From Robiginitomaculum sp. (lineage in GTDB: Bacteria; Pseudomonadota; Alphaproteobacteria; Caulobacterales; Maricaulaceae): a DNA stretch of 32,599 nt. Positions within the stretch are counted from its first letter, which is position 1. The number at the start of each line of letters is the position of its first letter. The translations under genes were made by a program, and so were the position numbers. The DNA is taken from assembly GCA_026982415.1 (NCBI GenBank), contig JALSHE010000009.1:1-32599 (forward strand), read 5' to 3'. Positions 16,469-24,851 of the stretch are shown here, in pieces. The notes under the pieces are model-generated. The model was not told the origin of the DNA. It ran no database searches and was given only the letters and a program-made list of their open reading frames with translations.

Positions 16469-17296
16469 TTAGGGCGTAGACTCATTAATCTCACCGTTTC
16501 TAAAAATTGCATCAAGAATTCTTTCCAAAGCCCCGGACTTTTGCAGCTCAATAAAAGCCGATGTAATGAGTTCATATGTGTCTTCTAGCCCTGAACAAAA
16601 ATCCCAAAATTGATTCTCTACCCAAGCCTCATTATCTGGTTCAAGTGGTTTACCACCGCCCATTGCTCCATCCCAAAATGATTTGCCAGGATTCGGATTG
16701 TATGGAAATACAATTCTAGCAACTGCTGTCCCGGTAGGGTTTTTGGAATAATAGTAAGCGTACCAGGTTAGTACTTGTTCCATACAGCTTGTAAAAGTAC
16801 CAATGTTCGGCTGAACCGTCTTAGTATCAAAAAAATAATTTATTCCGTCTTTTTCCAACCATATATCGACACCCCTGCCCCTCGGTGCGACTGTAAAAGA
16901 CCCGACTGGGGTTTTGATGAAAGACTGACATACCCGCTTAATTTCTTCGTGGCTTTTGGTTGCATCGTACAAACCACCTTGATTCTTGCGATCGTCGATA
17001 ATCGTTTGTAGCGAATTATTTAAGTTGGAAGGCATATTTGTTGGACTTTTAAGGTTTGATTTTATAACCGTAAAACCACTCTTTGAAGCCAATGCTTTCG
17101 CTAAGGGCTCCCAAAGAGTAGTTCCTAAAGACGTTTCCAACCCCCCCACAACAGATCTAATTTTACGTTCTTTAGGAATAATCAGATCAAGTATTTGGAA
17201 TTTTGCTTTTTTCCGTACAGACTTTTTTGCAAATTCAATAATGCTACTCTTAACCGTCGCTTTGATGATTTGTTTTGCATCTTTCTCATTTAACAT
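16469..17296 (-). CDS. type II restriction endonuclease, TdeIII family
   Basis: This 275-residue protein matches the TdeIII-type restriction endonuclease family, whose founder recognises GGNCC. The likely PD-(D/E)xK active site is D144 in RGVDIWLEKDG followed by D157-x-K159 in YFFDTKT. Other recognisable stretches are GTTLWEPLAKALASKSGF (about 58-75), MEQVLTWYAYYYSKNPTGT (172-190) and FWDGAMGGGKPLEPDNEAWVENQFWDFC. It is divergent from a C5-cytosine methyltransferase gene 140 bases away, as expected for a restriction-modification pair. The gene looks AT-rich next to sppA, suggesting transfer. Cleavage at GGNCC is inferred from the family, not shown by the sequence. The Shine-Dalgarno is weak. 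Confidence 0.88.
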   Translation of the reverse strand: MLNEKDAKQIIKATVKSSIIEFAKKSVRKKAKFQILDLIIPKERKIRSVVGGLETSLGTTLWEPLAKALASKSGFTVIKSNLKSPTNMPSNLNNSLQTIIDDRKNQGGLYDATKSHEEIKRVCQSFIKTPVGSFTVAPRGRGVDIWLEKDGINYFFDTKTVQPNIGTFTSCMEQVLTWYAYYYSKNPTGTAVARIVFPYNPNPGKSFWDGAMGGGKPLEPDNEAWVENQFWDFCSGLEDTYELITSAFIELQKSGALERILDAIFRNGEINESTP

Positions 17297-17436
17297 AGGG
17301 TGTCTCTTTTACTTTTCAATGAAACCTAGGTTCCCTCAATAAATATAAAAGAACAAGTATAGAACTTAGGCCTTTACCTAAAGGGAAAATTAGATTTAAA
17401 TAACCATGTATAAGGTTGTAAGAAGGACGATTCTAA
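17297..17436. promoter_or_regulatory. divergent control region of the restriction-modification pair
   Basis: This AT-rich 140-base spacer holds the promoters of both genes. It contains a perfect 10-base palindrome AACCTAGGTT (17323-17332), a second dyad TTAGG-N6-CCTAA (17366-17381), and overlapping it CCTTTA-CC-TAAAGG (17371-17384). The elements share a CCTA(G/A) half-site, so they are candidate operators for the helix-turn-helix domain of the methyltransferase. AAGGA precedes the methyltransferase ATG. I could not define promoter boxes with confidence. Confidence 0.45.
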
Positions 17437-18696
17437 ATGCAAAACTATTTTACCGTTTCACAAGCCGCACAAAAGCTAGGGGTTTGCCCTGAGACCATTC
17501 GCCGATGGGATAATGAAGGTACTTTAAAGGCTACCAGAAACCCTGCGAATAATTATAGGCTTTACGATGAGGACAGTATCAATAATATTTCATTTTTGAG
17601 ATGCGCAAACGCAGAGCAAACTCAGGAACATAAGCGCATTTCTCCCAAGAGGAAATACACTTCGATAGAGCTGTTTGCAGGTGCAGGTGGGTTAGCATTG
17701 GGGATGGAATGGGCCGGCATTGATCACATTCTGCTCAACGAAATAGATAAATATGCCTGTAGCACACTCAGAAAAAACAGACCGGAATGGAATGTCGTAA
17801 ATGGGGATATTTCCCATGTGGATTTCACACCTTACAAAGGAAAAGTTGACCTCGTAACAGGCGGGTTCCCTTGCCAAACATTTAGCTATGCTGGCAAAAA
17901 AATGGGCTTTGAAGACGTTCGCGGCACTATGTTTTATGAATTTGCACGGTGTATCAAGGAAACGGAACCAAATATCTTTATAGGCGAAAATGTTAGAGGT
18001 TTGTTAAACCACGATAATGGCAACACCCTAAAAACAATGATCTATATTCTGGAAGAACTGGGCTACGACGTTGTGAAGCCCCAAGTCTTAAGAGCAATTC
18101 ATTACAGAGTGCCGCAAAAACGCGAACGGTTAATAATTGTAGGGATTAAAAAAAATAGCAACCTCGTATTCGAGTACCCAAAACCACAGCCAAATATTTA
18201 TACGTTAAAAGATGCTCTAAAATCCGGGCCGTTATATATTAATGACGTCCCTGAAACAGCAGGGCAGGTTTACCCCAAGCGCAAAAAAGAAATCTTGTCT
18301 CTTATTCCCCCCGGTGGATATTGGCGCGATTTACCTGTCAAGATACAAAAAGAATATATGCTAAAGAGTTATTATCTTGGGGGCGGCAAGACTGGTATGG
18401 CCCGCAGAATTTCTTGGGATGAACCATGTCTTACACTAACATGTGCGCCAGCTCAAAAACAAACTGAGCGTTGTCACCCGGACGAAACAAGACCGTTTCA
18501 AGTTCGAGAATATGCGCGCATACAAACATTTCCCGATGAATGGCAATTTGCAGGCAGTGTAAGTCAGCAATACAAACAAATTGGCAATGCCGTTCCGGTA
18601 AATTTTGCGTACTTTCTTGGACAAGCTGTTGTCAGTTGCCTGAACGGTGCGGCAGACCAAAGGCAATCTGCCCACAACGAAGTCAGGGCAAGTTAG
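17437..18696 (+). CDS. DNA (cytosine-5) methyltransferase with N-terminal MerR-like HTH
   Basis: This 419-residue protein is the modification half of a type II system. Residues 1-50 form a MerR-like helix-turn-helix (FTVSQAAQKLGVCPETIRRW, then NYRLYDEDSI). The C5-methyltransferase motifs follow: I (FAGAGGLALGMEWAG, 80-94), IV with catalytic C146 (TGGFPCQTFSYAG), VI (GENVRGLL, 183-190), VIII (QKRERLIIVG, 227-236), a variable target-recognition region, then IX/X (REYARIQTFPDEW and QIGNAVPVNFA). With a TdeIII-family partner it probably methylates GGNCC. The fused HTH suggests that it also regulates its own or the nuclease promoter. AAGGA precedes the ATG. It is AT-rich compared with the neighbouring housekeeping genes. 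Confidence 0.93.
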   Translation: MQNYFTVSQAAQKLGVCPETIRRWDNEGTLKATRNPANNYRLYDEDSINNISFLRCANAEQTQEHKRISPKRKYTSIELFAGAGGLALGMEWAGIDHILLNEIDKYACSTLRKNRPEWNVVNGDISHVDFTPYKGKVDLVTGGFPCQTFSYAGKKMGFEDVRGTMFYEFARCIKETEPNIFIGENVRGLLNHDNGNTLKTMIYILEELGYDVVKPQVLRAIHYRVPQKRERLIIVGIKKNSNLVFEYPKPQPNIYTLKDALKSGPLYINDVPETAGQVYPKRKKEILSLIPPGGYWRDLPVKIQKEYMLKSYYLGGGKTGMARRISWDEPCLTLTCAPAQKQTERCHPDETRPFQVREYARIQTFPDEWQFAGSVSQQYKQIGNAVPVNFAYFLGQAVVSCLNGAADQRQSAHNEVRAS

Positions 18697-18712
18697 CGTG
18701 GGTTATCATTAA

Positions 18713-19159
18713 CTAAACCCGCCCCCTGCCCGTCAGTCGCGCAAATACATAGCCCGCCAAGCCGCCAGCCAATGCTTGGAATGCCAGACCAAGCCCGCTC
18801 CTTGCGCCGGCTATTATCGGGACGCCGAAGAAGACGACTTGCATTAGGTAGAGCATAATCACGAAACAGGCCATGCCTGCGACCACGTAAATTAGGGGGC
18901 GTTTGGTTTTGGCGAAGCGGTGGACTATGGTTGCACACAAGAATGCAATGCCTAGGCCGATAAAGATGAAAATACCATACAGCCGCCCTAAATGACCAAG
19001 GTCATAAAAAGTCATGTCCAAGCGATCCCCGAGGCCTACTTTGGCACCAGCGCCCTCTAATCCAGTAATGACAAATTGGGTCGAGAACAAGGTGGCCAGT
19101 AAGGTGGCGATAAGCACGCTGAGGATAAAGACCAAAAATGTTTTTCCGAATTTCTTCAT
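18713..19159 (-). CDS. four-helix membrane protein of unknown function
   Basis: This 148-residue protein is not recognised. It has four likely membrane helices (about residues 6-26, 59-79, 88-110 and 113-141), a periplasmic or loop segment after the first helix with GLEGAGAKVGLGDRLDM, and a glycine-rich last helix ending in RLTGRGRV. I chose the ATG at 19159; the longer frame starts from TTG at 19225 and adds a hydrophilic E/R-rich stretch unlike an inner-membrane N-terminus. It converges with the methyltransferase gene 16 bases away and diverges from the sugar dehydrogenase. No function can be assigned. Confidence 0.75.
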   Translation of the reverse strand: MKKFGKTFLVFILSVLIATLLATLFSTQFVITGLEGAGAKVGLGDRLDMTFYDLGHLGRLYGIFIFIGLGIAFLCATIVHRFAKTKRPLIYVVAGMACFVIMLYLMQVVFFGVPIIAGARSGLGLAFQALAGGLAGYVFARLTGRGRV

Positions 19160-19289
19160 GGCTTCTCTCTCTTGGCTTGCTTCTTCATTTTCTTCTTTTC
19201 TTTCTGGCCTTTCGCCCACCGCCAATATGGGCTAAGCATTGGGTATAGGTCAAGGCACGTTAAAAATGGCCAGTTCGAAAGGAGCAATT

Positions 19290-20435
19290 ATGGGTATTCG
19301 AATAACAGGTTTTGCGGTTGCCATTGCTCTGTTGGTATCTGGTTGTGCGCCCGATAAAAGCGAAAAAACCACGCAGCGAATAGTGGCAAGCGCCAGCCAG
19401 ACTGCACTTAATGTGCAAACCATTGCAGGTAAACTCCGCGCCCCTTGGAGTGTTGCCGTATTGCCAGATGGTAGTTATTTGGTCACGGAACAGCTTGGGT
19501 ATTTACAGCATATTCGGTTAGACGGCACCCGCACTGAGATCAGTGGTCTGCCGGACGATATATATGCCCAGGGACAAGGCGGTCTGCTTGATGTTGTTTT
19601 GGCTCCGGATTTTGCCGACAGTCAGACTGTTTTTCTGTCCTATGCCAAGGGCACGAAAAAGGCTAACCGCACGGCTATCATACGCGCCCGCCTGGTTGAC
19701 GGAACCTTAGTAGATCGCACAGAAATTTTTCAGGCAAGCCCGGCCAAAGATACCTCGTCGCATTTCGGGGCGCGCATGGTTTTCTTGCCAGACGGAACAT
19801 TGGTGATGACGCTCGGTGAGGGTTTTGCCTACCGTGAGGCGGCGCAGGATAAAACCTCGCACCTCGGTAAAATTGTACGGCTACATCCGGACGGATCCGT
19901 TCCCGCAGATAATCCGTTCATTGGCGAGACGGATGTGCGTCCAGAAATTTACAGTTTGGGTCACCGCAATGCCCAAGGCCTGCATTATGATAAGATCAGC
20001 GGTAAATTATGGATCCATGAACATGGGGCCAAAGGCGGGGATGAACTTAACCTCATCGAACCCGGCAAGAATTATGGCTGGCCCATCACCACCACGGGCA
20101 CTGATTATAATGGCGCAAAAATATCCCCATTTGAAAGCTACACAGGCATGGAGGGGTTTGTCCTAGACTGGACACCGTCCATCGCCCCGTCCGGCCTGAC
20201 CATTTACCGGGGAGATTTATTTGCGGACTGGAACGGCGATGCTTTCGTCGGCGGGCTTAAATCCCGCGACTTGCGCAGGGTCGATTTGGAAAACGGGAAA
20301 GCCGTCGGTGAATATATTTTATTATCAGATCTAAACGCCCGCATCCGCGATGTCCGTACCGCCCCCGATGGCTCTATCCTCATCCTGACCGATGATGCGG
20401 CGGACGGCAAATTACTACGCATCACACCCAAATAA
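19290..20435 (+). CDS. PQQ-dependent sugar dehydrogenase lipoprotein (YliI/sGDH-like)
   Basis: This 381-residue protein resembles the soluble glucose/aldose sugar dehydrogenase family (six-bladed beta-propeller using PQQ). A lipoprotein signal peptide ends in LLVSGC, with C19 as the lipidated residue, so it is membrane-tethered on the periplasmic side. Family landmarks are LRAPWSVAVLPDG, GQGGLLDVVLAPDF, HFGARMVFLPDG, SLGHRNAQGLHYD, HEHGAKGGDELNLIEPGKNYGWP (within a continuous block) and APSGLTIYRGD. The start at 19290 is decided by AGGAG seven bases upstream; an in-frame TTG at 19239 would add 17 residues ahead of the signal peptide. True substrate is unknown, and no PQQ synthesis genes are in the window. 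Confidence 0.9.
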   Translation: MGIRITGFAVAIALLVSGCAPDKSEKTTQRIVASASQTALNVQTIAGKLRAPWSVAVLPDGSYLVTEQLGYLQHIRLDGTRTEISGLPDDIYAQGQGGLLDVVLAPDFADSQTVFLSYAKGTKKANRTAIIRARLVDGTLVDRTEIFQASPAKDTSSHFGARMVFLPDGTLVMTLGEGFAYREAAQDKTSHLGKIVRLHPDGSVPADNPFIGETDVRPEIYSLGHRNAQGLHYDKISGKLWIHEHGAKGGDELNLIEPGKNYGWPITTTGTDYNGAKISPFESYTGMEGFVLDWTPSIAPSGLTIYRGDLFADWNGDAFVGGLKSRDLRRVDLENGKAVGEYILLSDLNARIRDVRTAPDGSILILTDDAADGKLLRITPK

Positions 20436-20460
20436 AAACCCGGCCATAAGACCGGGTTTT
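20436..20460. terminator. bidirectional terminator between the sugar dehydrogenase and rpoC
   Basis: A perfect stem with arms AAACCCGG and CCGGGTTT (nine pairs counting the last base of the upstream stop codon) encloses an eight-base loop. On plus it ends in TTTT directly after the dehydrogenase stop; on minus it ends in TTTTTATTT 32 bases after the rpoC stop. It therefore serves both convergent transcripts. Confidence 0.85.
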
Positions 20461-20491
20461 GTGAAATAATATTTGGGGCTGTCCCAGAAAC

Positions 20492-23400
20492 CTACTCGCC
20501 AGCTTCTTTCGCTGCGGCTTCTGCGATTTCTGCTGGTAGATCTTCGTCTGTGTCTATGCCAGCTGCGCGGTCTTCCAGAAGTTTGGTATCGCGGGCATTG
20601 GCCAAGTTTTGGTATTTGCGCAAAATTGCGCCTGTACCAGCCGGGATCAAACGACCGACGATAACATTTTCCTTGAGACCTTCGAGTAAATCCTCCTTGC
20701 CCTGCACCGACGCTTCGGTCAGTACGCGGGTGGTTTCTTGGAAAGACGCTGCCGAGATGAACGACTTAGTTTGCAATGACGCTTTGGTGATACCGAGCAA
20801 GAACGGTTTCGCCGTTGCTGGCGTCTTGTCTTTGTCGCGTTCCAGAAGTGCCTTATTCACGTCGGCAAAATCTTGGCGGTCTATCTGCTCGGCTTTCAGC
20901 AAGCTGGTATCGCCCGGATCAATAACCTCAACTTTTTGCAACATTTGACGCACGATAACTTCAATATGTTTGTCGTTAATCGGCACGCCTTGCAAACGGT
21001 AAACCGCTTGCACTTCGTCGACCATATATTCTGCCAGAGCTTCGACGCCGAGGATTTCCAGAATATCGTGGGGCGCAGGATTACCGTCAATGAGGTAATC
21101 CCCTTTAACCACGCGGTCGCCGGGACGCACAGACATGTGCTTACCTTTGGCAATTAGGAATGTGGACGGCTCAATAGTCTCATCGTCCGGTGTAATTTGA
21201 ATACGGCGCTTGTTTTTATACTCGCGGACAAATTCAATAACACCGTCTTTGTCGGCAATAACCGCATCGTCTTTTGGCTTACGCGCCTCGAACAATTCGG
21301 CCACACGCGGCAGACCACCGGTAATATCGCGCTGAGTCGCACCGCCTTTGGCGATACGTGCCAAGCTGTCACCAGCATGAACTTTGTCACCGTCATTGAC
21401 AGACAACATAGAACCAACGGAAAGCATATAAGATGCTACATTACCGTTTGGCGTTTTCATAGGTTCGCCGTCTTTGTCCAAAACAACTGCAACTGGCTGT
21501 AGATCACCGCCTTTAGCAGATGAACGCCAGTCGACGATAACTTTGGAGGTAATACCGGTTTCTTCGTCAGTTTCTTCACGCACGGAAACGCCGTCGATCA
21601 TATCGAGCAACTGCACCGTACCGCCAACTTCGGTCAAGATAGGCTCCGCATAAGGATCCCATTCATTGATCTTGTCACCGCGCGCAATCTTGGCGCCGTC
21701 CTCGACCCAAACCTTGCTGCCATAGCTAACTTTATGCGCCTCAAGCTCTTTGCCGTCGTTTGAATGCACGGCAATTTGCATGTTGCGCCCCATAACCATG
21801 AGAATGCCCGCACTGTCTTTGACAACATTACCGTTAATATAGACGACCTTACCTTCATTGGCACTTTCAACCACGGATTTATCAGAAACTGAGGCCGTAC
21901 CGCCAATATGGAAGGTCCGCATGGTGAGCTGAGTACCCGGCTCGCCAATAGACTGCGCCGCAATAACGCCTACCGCTTCGCCCATATTGACACGGGTACC
22001 GCGCGCTAGATCCCGACCATAACAGGCCGAACAAATACCAGTTACTGTATCGCAGGTCAGAGCCGAACGCACGCGGGCGTCTGCAAGACCTGAATTATCA
22101 ATCACCAAGGCTTTGTCTTCGTCGATATAAGTATTGGCCGGGAAGATAACATCGCCGCTTGCTGGATCGCGAATGTCTTCGGCGCAATTACGGCCAAGCA
22201 TACGTTCGCCTAAACTAACGACAACTTCACCGCTATCCACCACAGGAATGAGCTTGATACCCTCGGACGTTCCGCAATCAAGTTCGGTGACAATACAGTC
22301 CTGGGCAACGTCAACCAAGCGGCGGGTTAGATAACCCGAGTTCGCAGTTTTCAGCGCCGTATCGGCCAAGCCTTTACGCGCCCCGTGGGTCGAGTTAAAG
22401 TATTCAAGAACCGACAGGCCTTCTTTAAAGTTGGAAATAATCGGTGTCTCGATAATCTCGCCCGACGGCTTGGCCATGAGACCACGCATACCCGCAAGCT
22501 GTTTCATTTGGTTCTTGGAACCACGCGCGCCACTATCGGCCATCATAAACACGGAGTTGATAATTTTGCGCGGCTTGGCAGTTTCGTCCATCATGGCGTC
22601 CGCCACTTTGTCCGTACATTTTGACCAAGCGTCGACAACTTTGTTGTATTTCTCGCCTTTGGTAATAAGGCCGTCTGCATATTGCTGTTCGAAATCATTG
22701 ACCAAAGCTTTGGTCTCACCGACGAATATAGCTTTTTCTTCGGGGATGATCATATCATCTTTACCAAACGAAATACCGGCATTCGCCGCTTCGCGAAAGC
22801 CAATACCCATGACTTTGTCACAGAAAATTACCGTCGCTTTTTGACCCGCATGACGGTACACTAAATCGATCAATGAACCAATAGCTTTTTTGGTCATCAA
22901 TACATTAAGCTCCGAGTACGGAATCTTTTCATGCACTGGCAAATATTCGGCAATCATCAAACGACCAGCCGTGGTTTCAGCCACCTCTTGAGTGATATTA
23001 CCGTCCGCGTCCATAACCTTGAAGCGGCCAAGGATTTTGGAGTGTAATGTGATTTGTTTGTCATCGAGCGCGGCTTCTATCTCTTGCATATTTACAAATG
23101 CACGACCTTCACCTTTTTCGCCGTCGACCATGATGGACATATAATACAGACCCAGAACGATATCTTGGGACGGTACAATAATCGGCTTACCGTTGGCCGG
23201 CGACAAGATGTTGTTGGTAGACATCATCAAAACGCGAGCTTCTAGCTGGCTCTCTATAGAAAGCGGTACATGAACCGCCATTTGGTCACCGTCAAAGTCG
23301 GCGTTAAATGCTGTACAAACCAGCGGGTGCAAGCGAATGGCTTTACCTTCGGTCAAAACGGGTTCAAACGCCTGAATGCCGAGCCTGTGCAAAGTTGGCG

Positions 23401-24682
23401 CACGGTTGAGCATGATCGGGTGTTCGCGGATAACTTCGTCCAAGATATCCCAAACTTCCGGGCGTTGTTTCTCAACAATTTTCTTGGACTGTTTAACTGT
23501 ACCGGACAAACCTTTGGCATCTAGACGCGCATAGATAAATGGCTTGAACAATTCCAAAGCCATTTTCTTGGGCAAGCCGCACTGGTGCAACATCAGCTCT
23601 GGGCCAACCACGATAACCGAACGACCAGAATAATCGACCCGTTTACCCAGCAAGTTCTGGCGGAAACGACCTTGCTTACCTTTAAGCATGTCGGACATGG
23701 ATTTCAGTGGGCGTTTATTGGCACCCGTAATCACACGGCCACGACGACCATTGTCGATAAGCGCATCAACAGATTCTTGTAACATACGCTTTTCGTTACG
23801 CACGATAATATCGGGCGCACGCAATTCGATCAGGCGCTTGAGGCGGTTATTGCGGTTGATAACCCGGCGGTATAGATCGTTCAGATCAGATGTCGCAAAA
23901 CGGCCACCATCTAGGGGCACCAATGGGCGCAATTCTGGCGGGATAACCGGAACAACGGTCAAGACCATCCACTCGGGACGGTTGCCAGATGCGATGAAAG
24001 CTTCAAGCAACTTTAGACGCTTGCGGTATTTTTTCAACTTAAGCTGCGAGCCAGTTTCGGTCATGTCGAAACGGGTGCGCTCAACCTCGGCTTCCAGGTC
24101 AAGAGCTATGAGCATTTCGCGCACGGCTTCGGCGCCAATGCTTGCCGTAAAGCTGTCTTCGCCAAACTCGGATTGGGCGTCGAGGAATTCTTCCTCACTC
24201 AGCAATTGACGTTCGGTGAGAGATGTCAAACCAGGTTCCGTAATCACGAAGCTTTCAAAGTACAAAATCCGCTCAACTTCTTTGAGGGTAATGTCCAGCA
24301 AGGTAGCAATACGCGACGGTAGGGATTTCAAAAACCAGATATGTGCAACAGGCGCAGCCAGCTCGATATGCCCCATACGCTCGCGGCGCACGCGGGTAAC
24401 GGTTACTTCAACGCCGCATTTCTCGCAGACAACGCCTTTATATTTCATGCGTTTGTATTTACCACATAGGCATTCGTAATCTTTGGTCGGGCCAAAGATA
24501 CGCGCACAGAACAAGCCGTCTTTCTCGGGCTTGAATGTCCGGTAATTTATGGTCTCCGGCTTGCGGATTTCACCAAATGACCAAGACAAAATCTTCTCTG
24601 GCGATGCCAAAGAAATTCGTATTCTGTCAAAACTCGGACCCTCTTGGGCCGGATTGAAAATGTTCATGACCTCTTGGTTCAT
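20492..24682 (-). CDS. rpoC: DNA-directed RNA polymerase subunit beta'
   Basis: This 1396-residue protein is the beta' subunit of RNA polymerase. It has the N-terminal zinc site (C71, C73, C86, C89 in [20 protein letters not shown]), the catalytic [16 protein letters not shown] motif that binds the active-site magnesium, and the second zinc-binding region ([16 protein letters not shown]). The trigger-loop region is visible as [21 protein letters not shown]. Length is normal for Alphaproteobacteria. The ATG at 24682 is preceded by AAGGAG. It is the last gene of the rpo block, separated from rpoB by an unusual 169-base palindrome-rich spacer. Confidence 0.99.
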   Translation of the reverse strand: MNQEVMNIFNPAQEGPSFDRIRISLASPEKILSWSFGEIRKPETINYRTFKPEKDGLFCARIFGPTKDYECLCGKYKRMKYKGVVCEKCGVEVTVTRVRRERMGHIELAAPVAHIWFLKSLPSRIATLLDITLKEVERILYFESFVITEPGLTSLTERQLLSEEEFLDAQSEFGEDSFTASIGAEAVREMLIALDLEAEVERTRFDMTETGSQLKLKKYRKRLKLLEAFIASGNRPEWMVLTVVPVIPPELRPLVPLDGGRFATSDLNDLYRRVINRNNRLKRLIELRAPDIIVRNEKRMLQESVDALIDNGRRGRVITGANKRPLKSMSDMLKGKQGRFRQNLLGKRVDYSGRSVIVVGPELMLHQCGLPKKMALELFKPFIYARLDAKGLSGTVKQSKKIVEKQRPEVWDILDEVIREHPIMLNRAPTLHRLGIQAFEPVLTEGKAIRLHPLVCTAFNADFDGDQMAVHVPLSIESQLEARVLMMSTNNILSPANGKPIIVPSQDIVLGLYYMSIMVDGEKGEGRAFVNMQEIEAALDDKQITLHSKILGRFKVMDADGNITQEVAETTAGRLMIAEYLPVHEKIPYSELNVLMTKKAIGSLIDLVYRHAGQKATVIFCDKVMGIGFREAANAGISFGKDDMIIPEEKAIFVGETKALVNDFEQQYADGLITKGEKYNKVVDAWSKCTDKVADAMMDETAKPRKIINSVFMMADSGARGSKNQMKQLAGMRGLMAKPSGEIIETPIISNFKEGLSVLEYFNSTHGARKGLADTALKTANSGYLTRRLVDVAQDCIVTELDCGTSEGIKLIPVVDSGEVVVSLGERMLGRNCAEDIRDPASGDVIFPANTYIDEDKALVIDNSGLADARVRSALTCDTVTGICSACYGRDLARGTRVNMGEAVGVIAAQSIGEPGTQLTMRTFHIGGTASVSDKSVVESANEGKVVYINGNVVKDSAGILMVMGRNMQIAVHSNDGKELEAHKVSYGSKVWVEDGAKIARGDKINEWDPYAEPILTEVGGTVQLLDMIDGVSVREETDEETGITSKVIVDWRSSAKGGDLQPVAVVLDKDGEPMKTPNGNVASYMLSVGSMLSVNDGDKVHAGDSLARIAKGGATQRDITGGLPRVAELFEARKPKDDAVIADKDGVIEFVREYKNKRRIQITPDDETIEPSTFLIAKGKHMSVRPGDRVVKGDYLIDGNPAPHDILEILGVEALAEYMVDEVQAVYRLQGVPINDKHIEVIVRQMLQKVEVIDPGDTSLLKAEQIDRQDFADVNKALLERDKDKTPATAKPFLLGITKASLQTKSFISAASFQETTRVLTEASVQGKEDLLEGLKENVIVGRLIPAGTGAILRKYQNLANARDTKLLEDRAAGIDTDEDLPAEIAEAAAKEAGE

Positions 24683-24712
24683 GATCGTCTCCTTTTTATA
24701 TCGCTCACGGCA

Positions 24713-24799
24713 GTGCGCAAGAACGCACGCCTACGCGGGTGCGGCGCACAAGCGCCGACGGCCACTTGGCCTTGCCTCACTACGCTCGGTACGTTCTTG
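24713..24799 (-). repeat. palindrome-rich element in the rpoB-rpoC spacer
   Basis: An outer inverted repeat CAAGAACGCAC (24718-24728) / GTACGTTCTTG (24789-24799) matches at 10 of 11 positions and encloses a GC-rich core. Inside are GGCGC-N4-GCGCC (24743-24756) and GGCC-N4-GGCC (24760-24771). CGCAC at 24724-24728 can pair either with GTGCG at 24713-24717 or with GTGCG at 24739-24743, so alternative folds exist. The spacer around it is AT-rich. It looks like a small mobile palindromic element or an RNA processing/attenuation structure. Confidence 0.5.
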
Positions 24800-24851
24800 T
24801 TTACTTTGTTTTTCATGTTTACGATTCTGGTTTCTGGTTTTTGTTTCTGGG

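Noticed and set aside
16415-18712. The R-M region as part of a prophage or integrative element
   Set aside because: No integrase, transposase, phage gene or adjacent tRNA attachment site was seen; only the two R-M genes look acquired.
19239-19289. TTG start for the sugar dehydrogenase
   Set aside because: AGGAG seven bases before the ATG at 19290 and the lipoprotein signal peptide fix the start.
20550-24479. Many plus-strand frames of 60-170 codons opposite rpoC
   Set aside because: They are shadows of a highly expressed conserved gene with no motifs or ribosome binding sites of their own.
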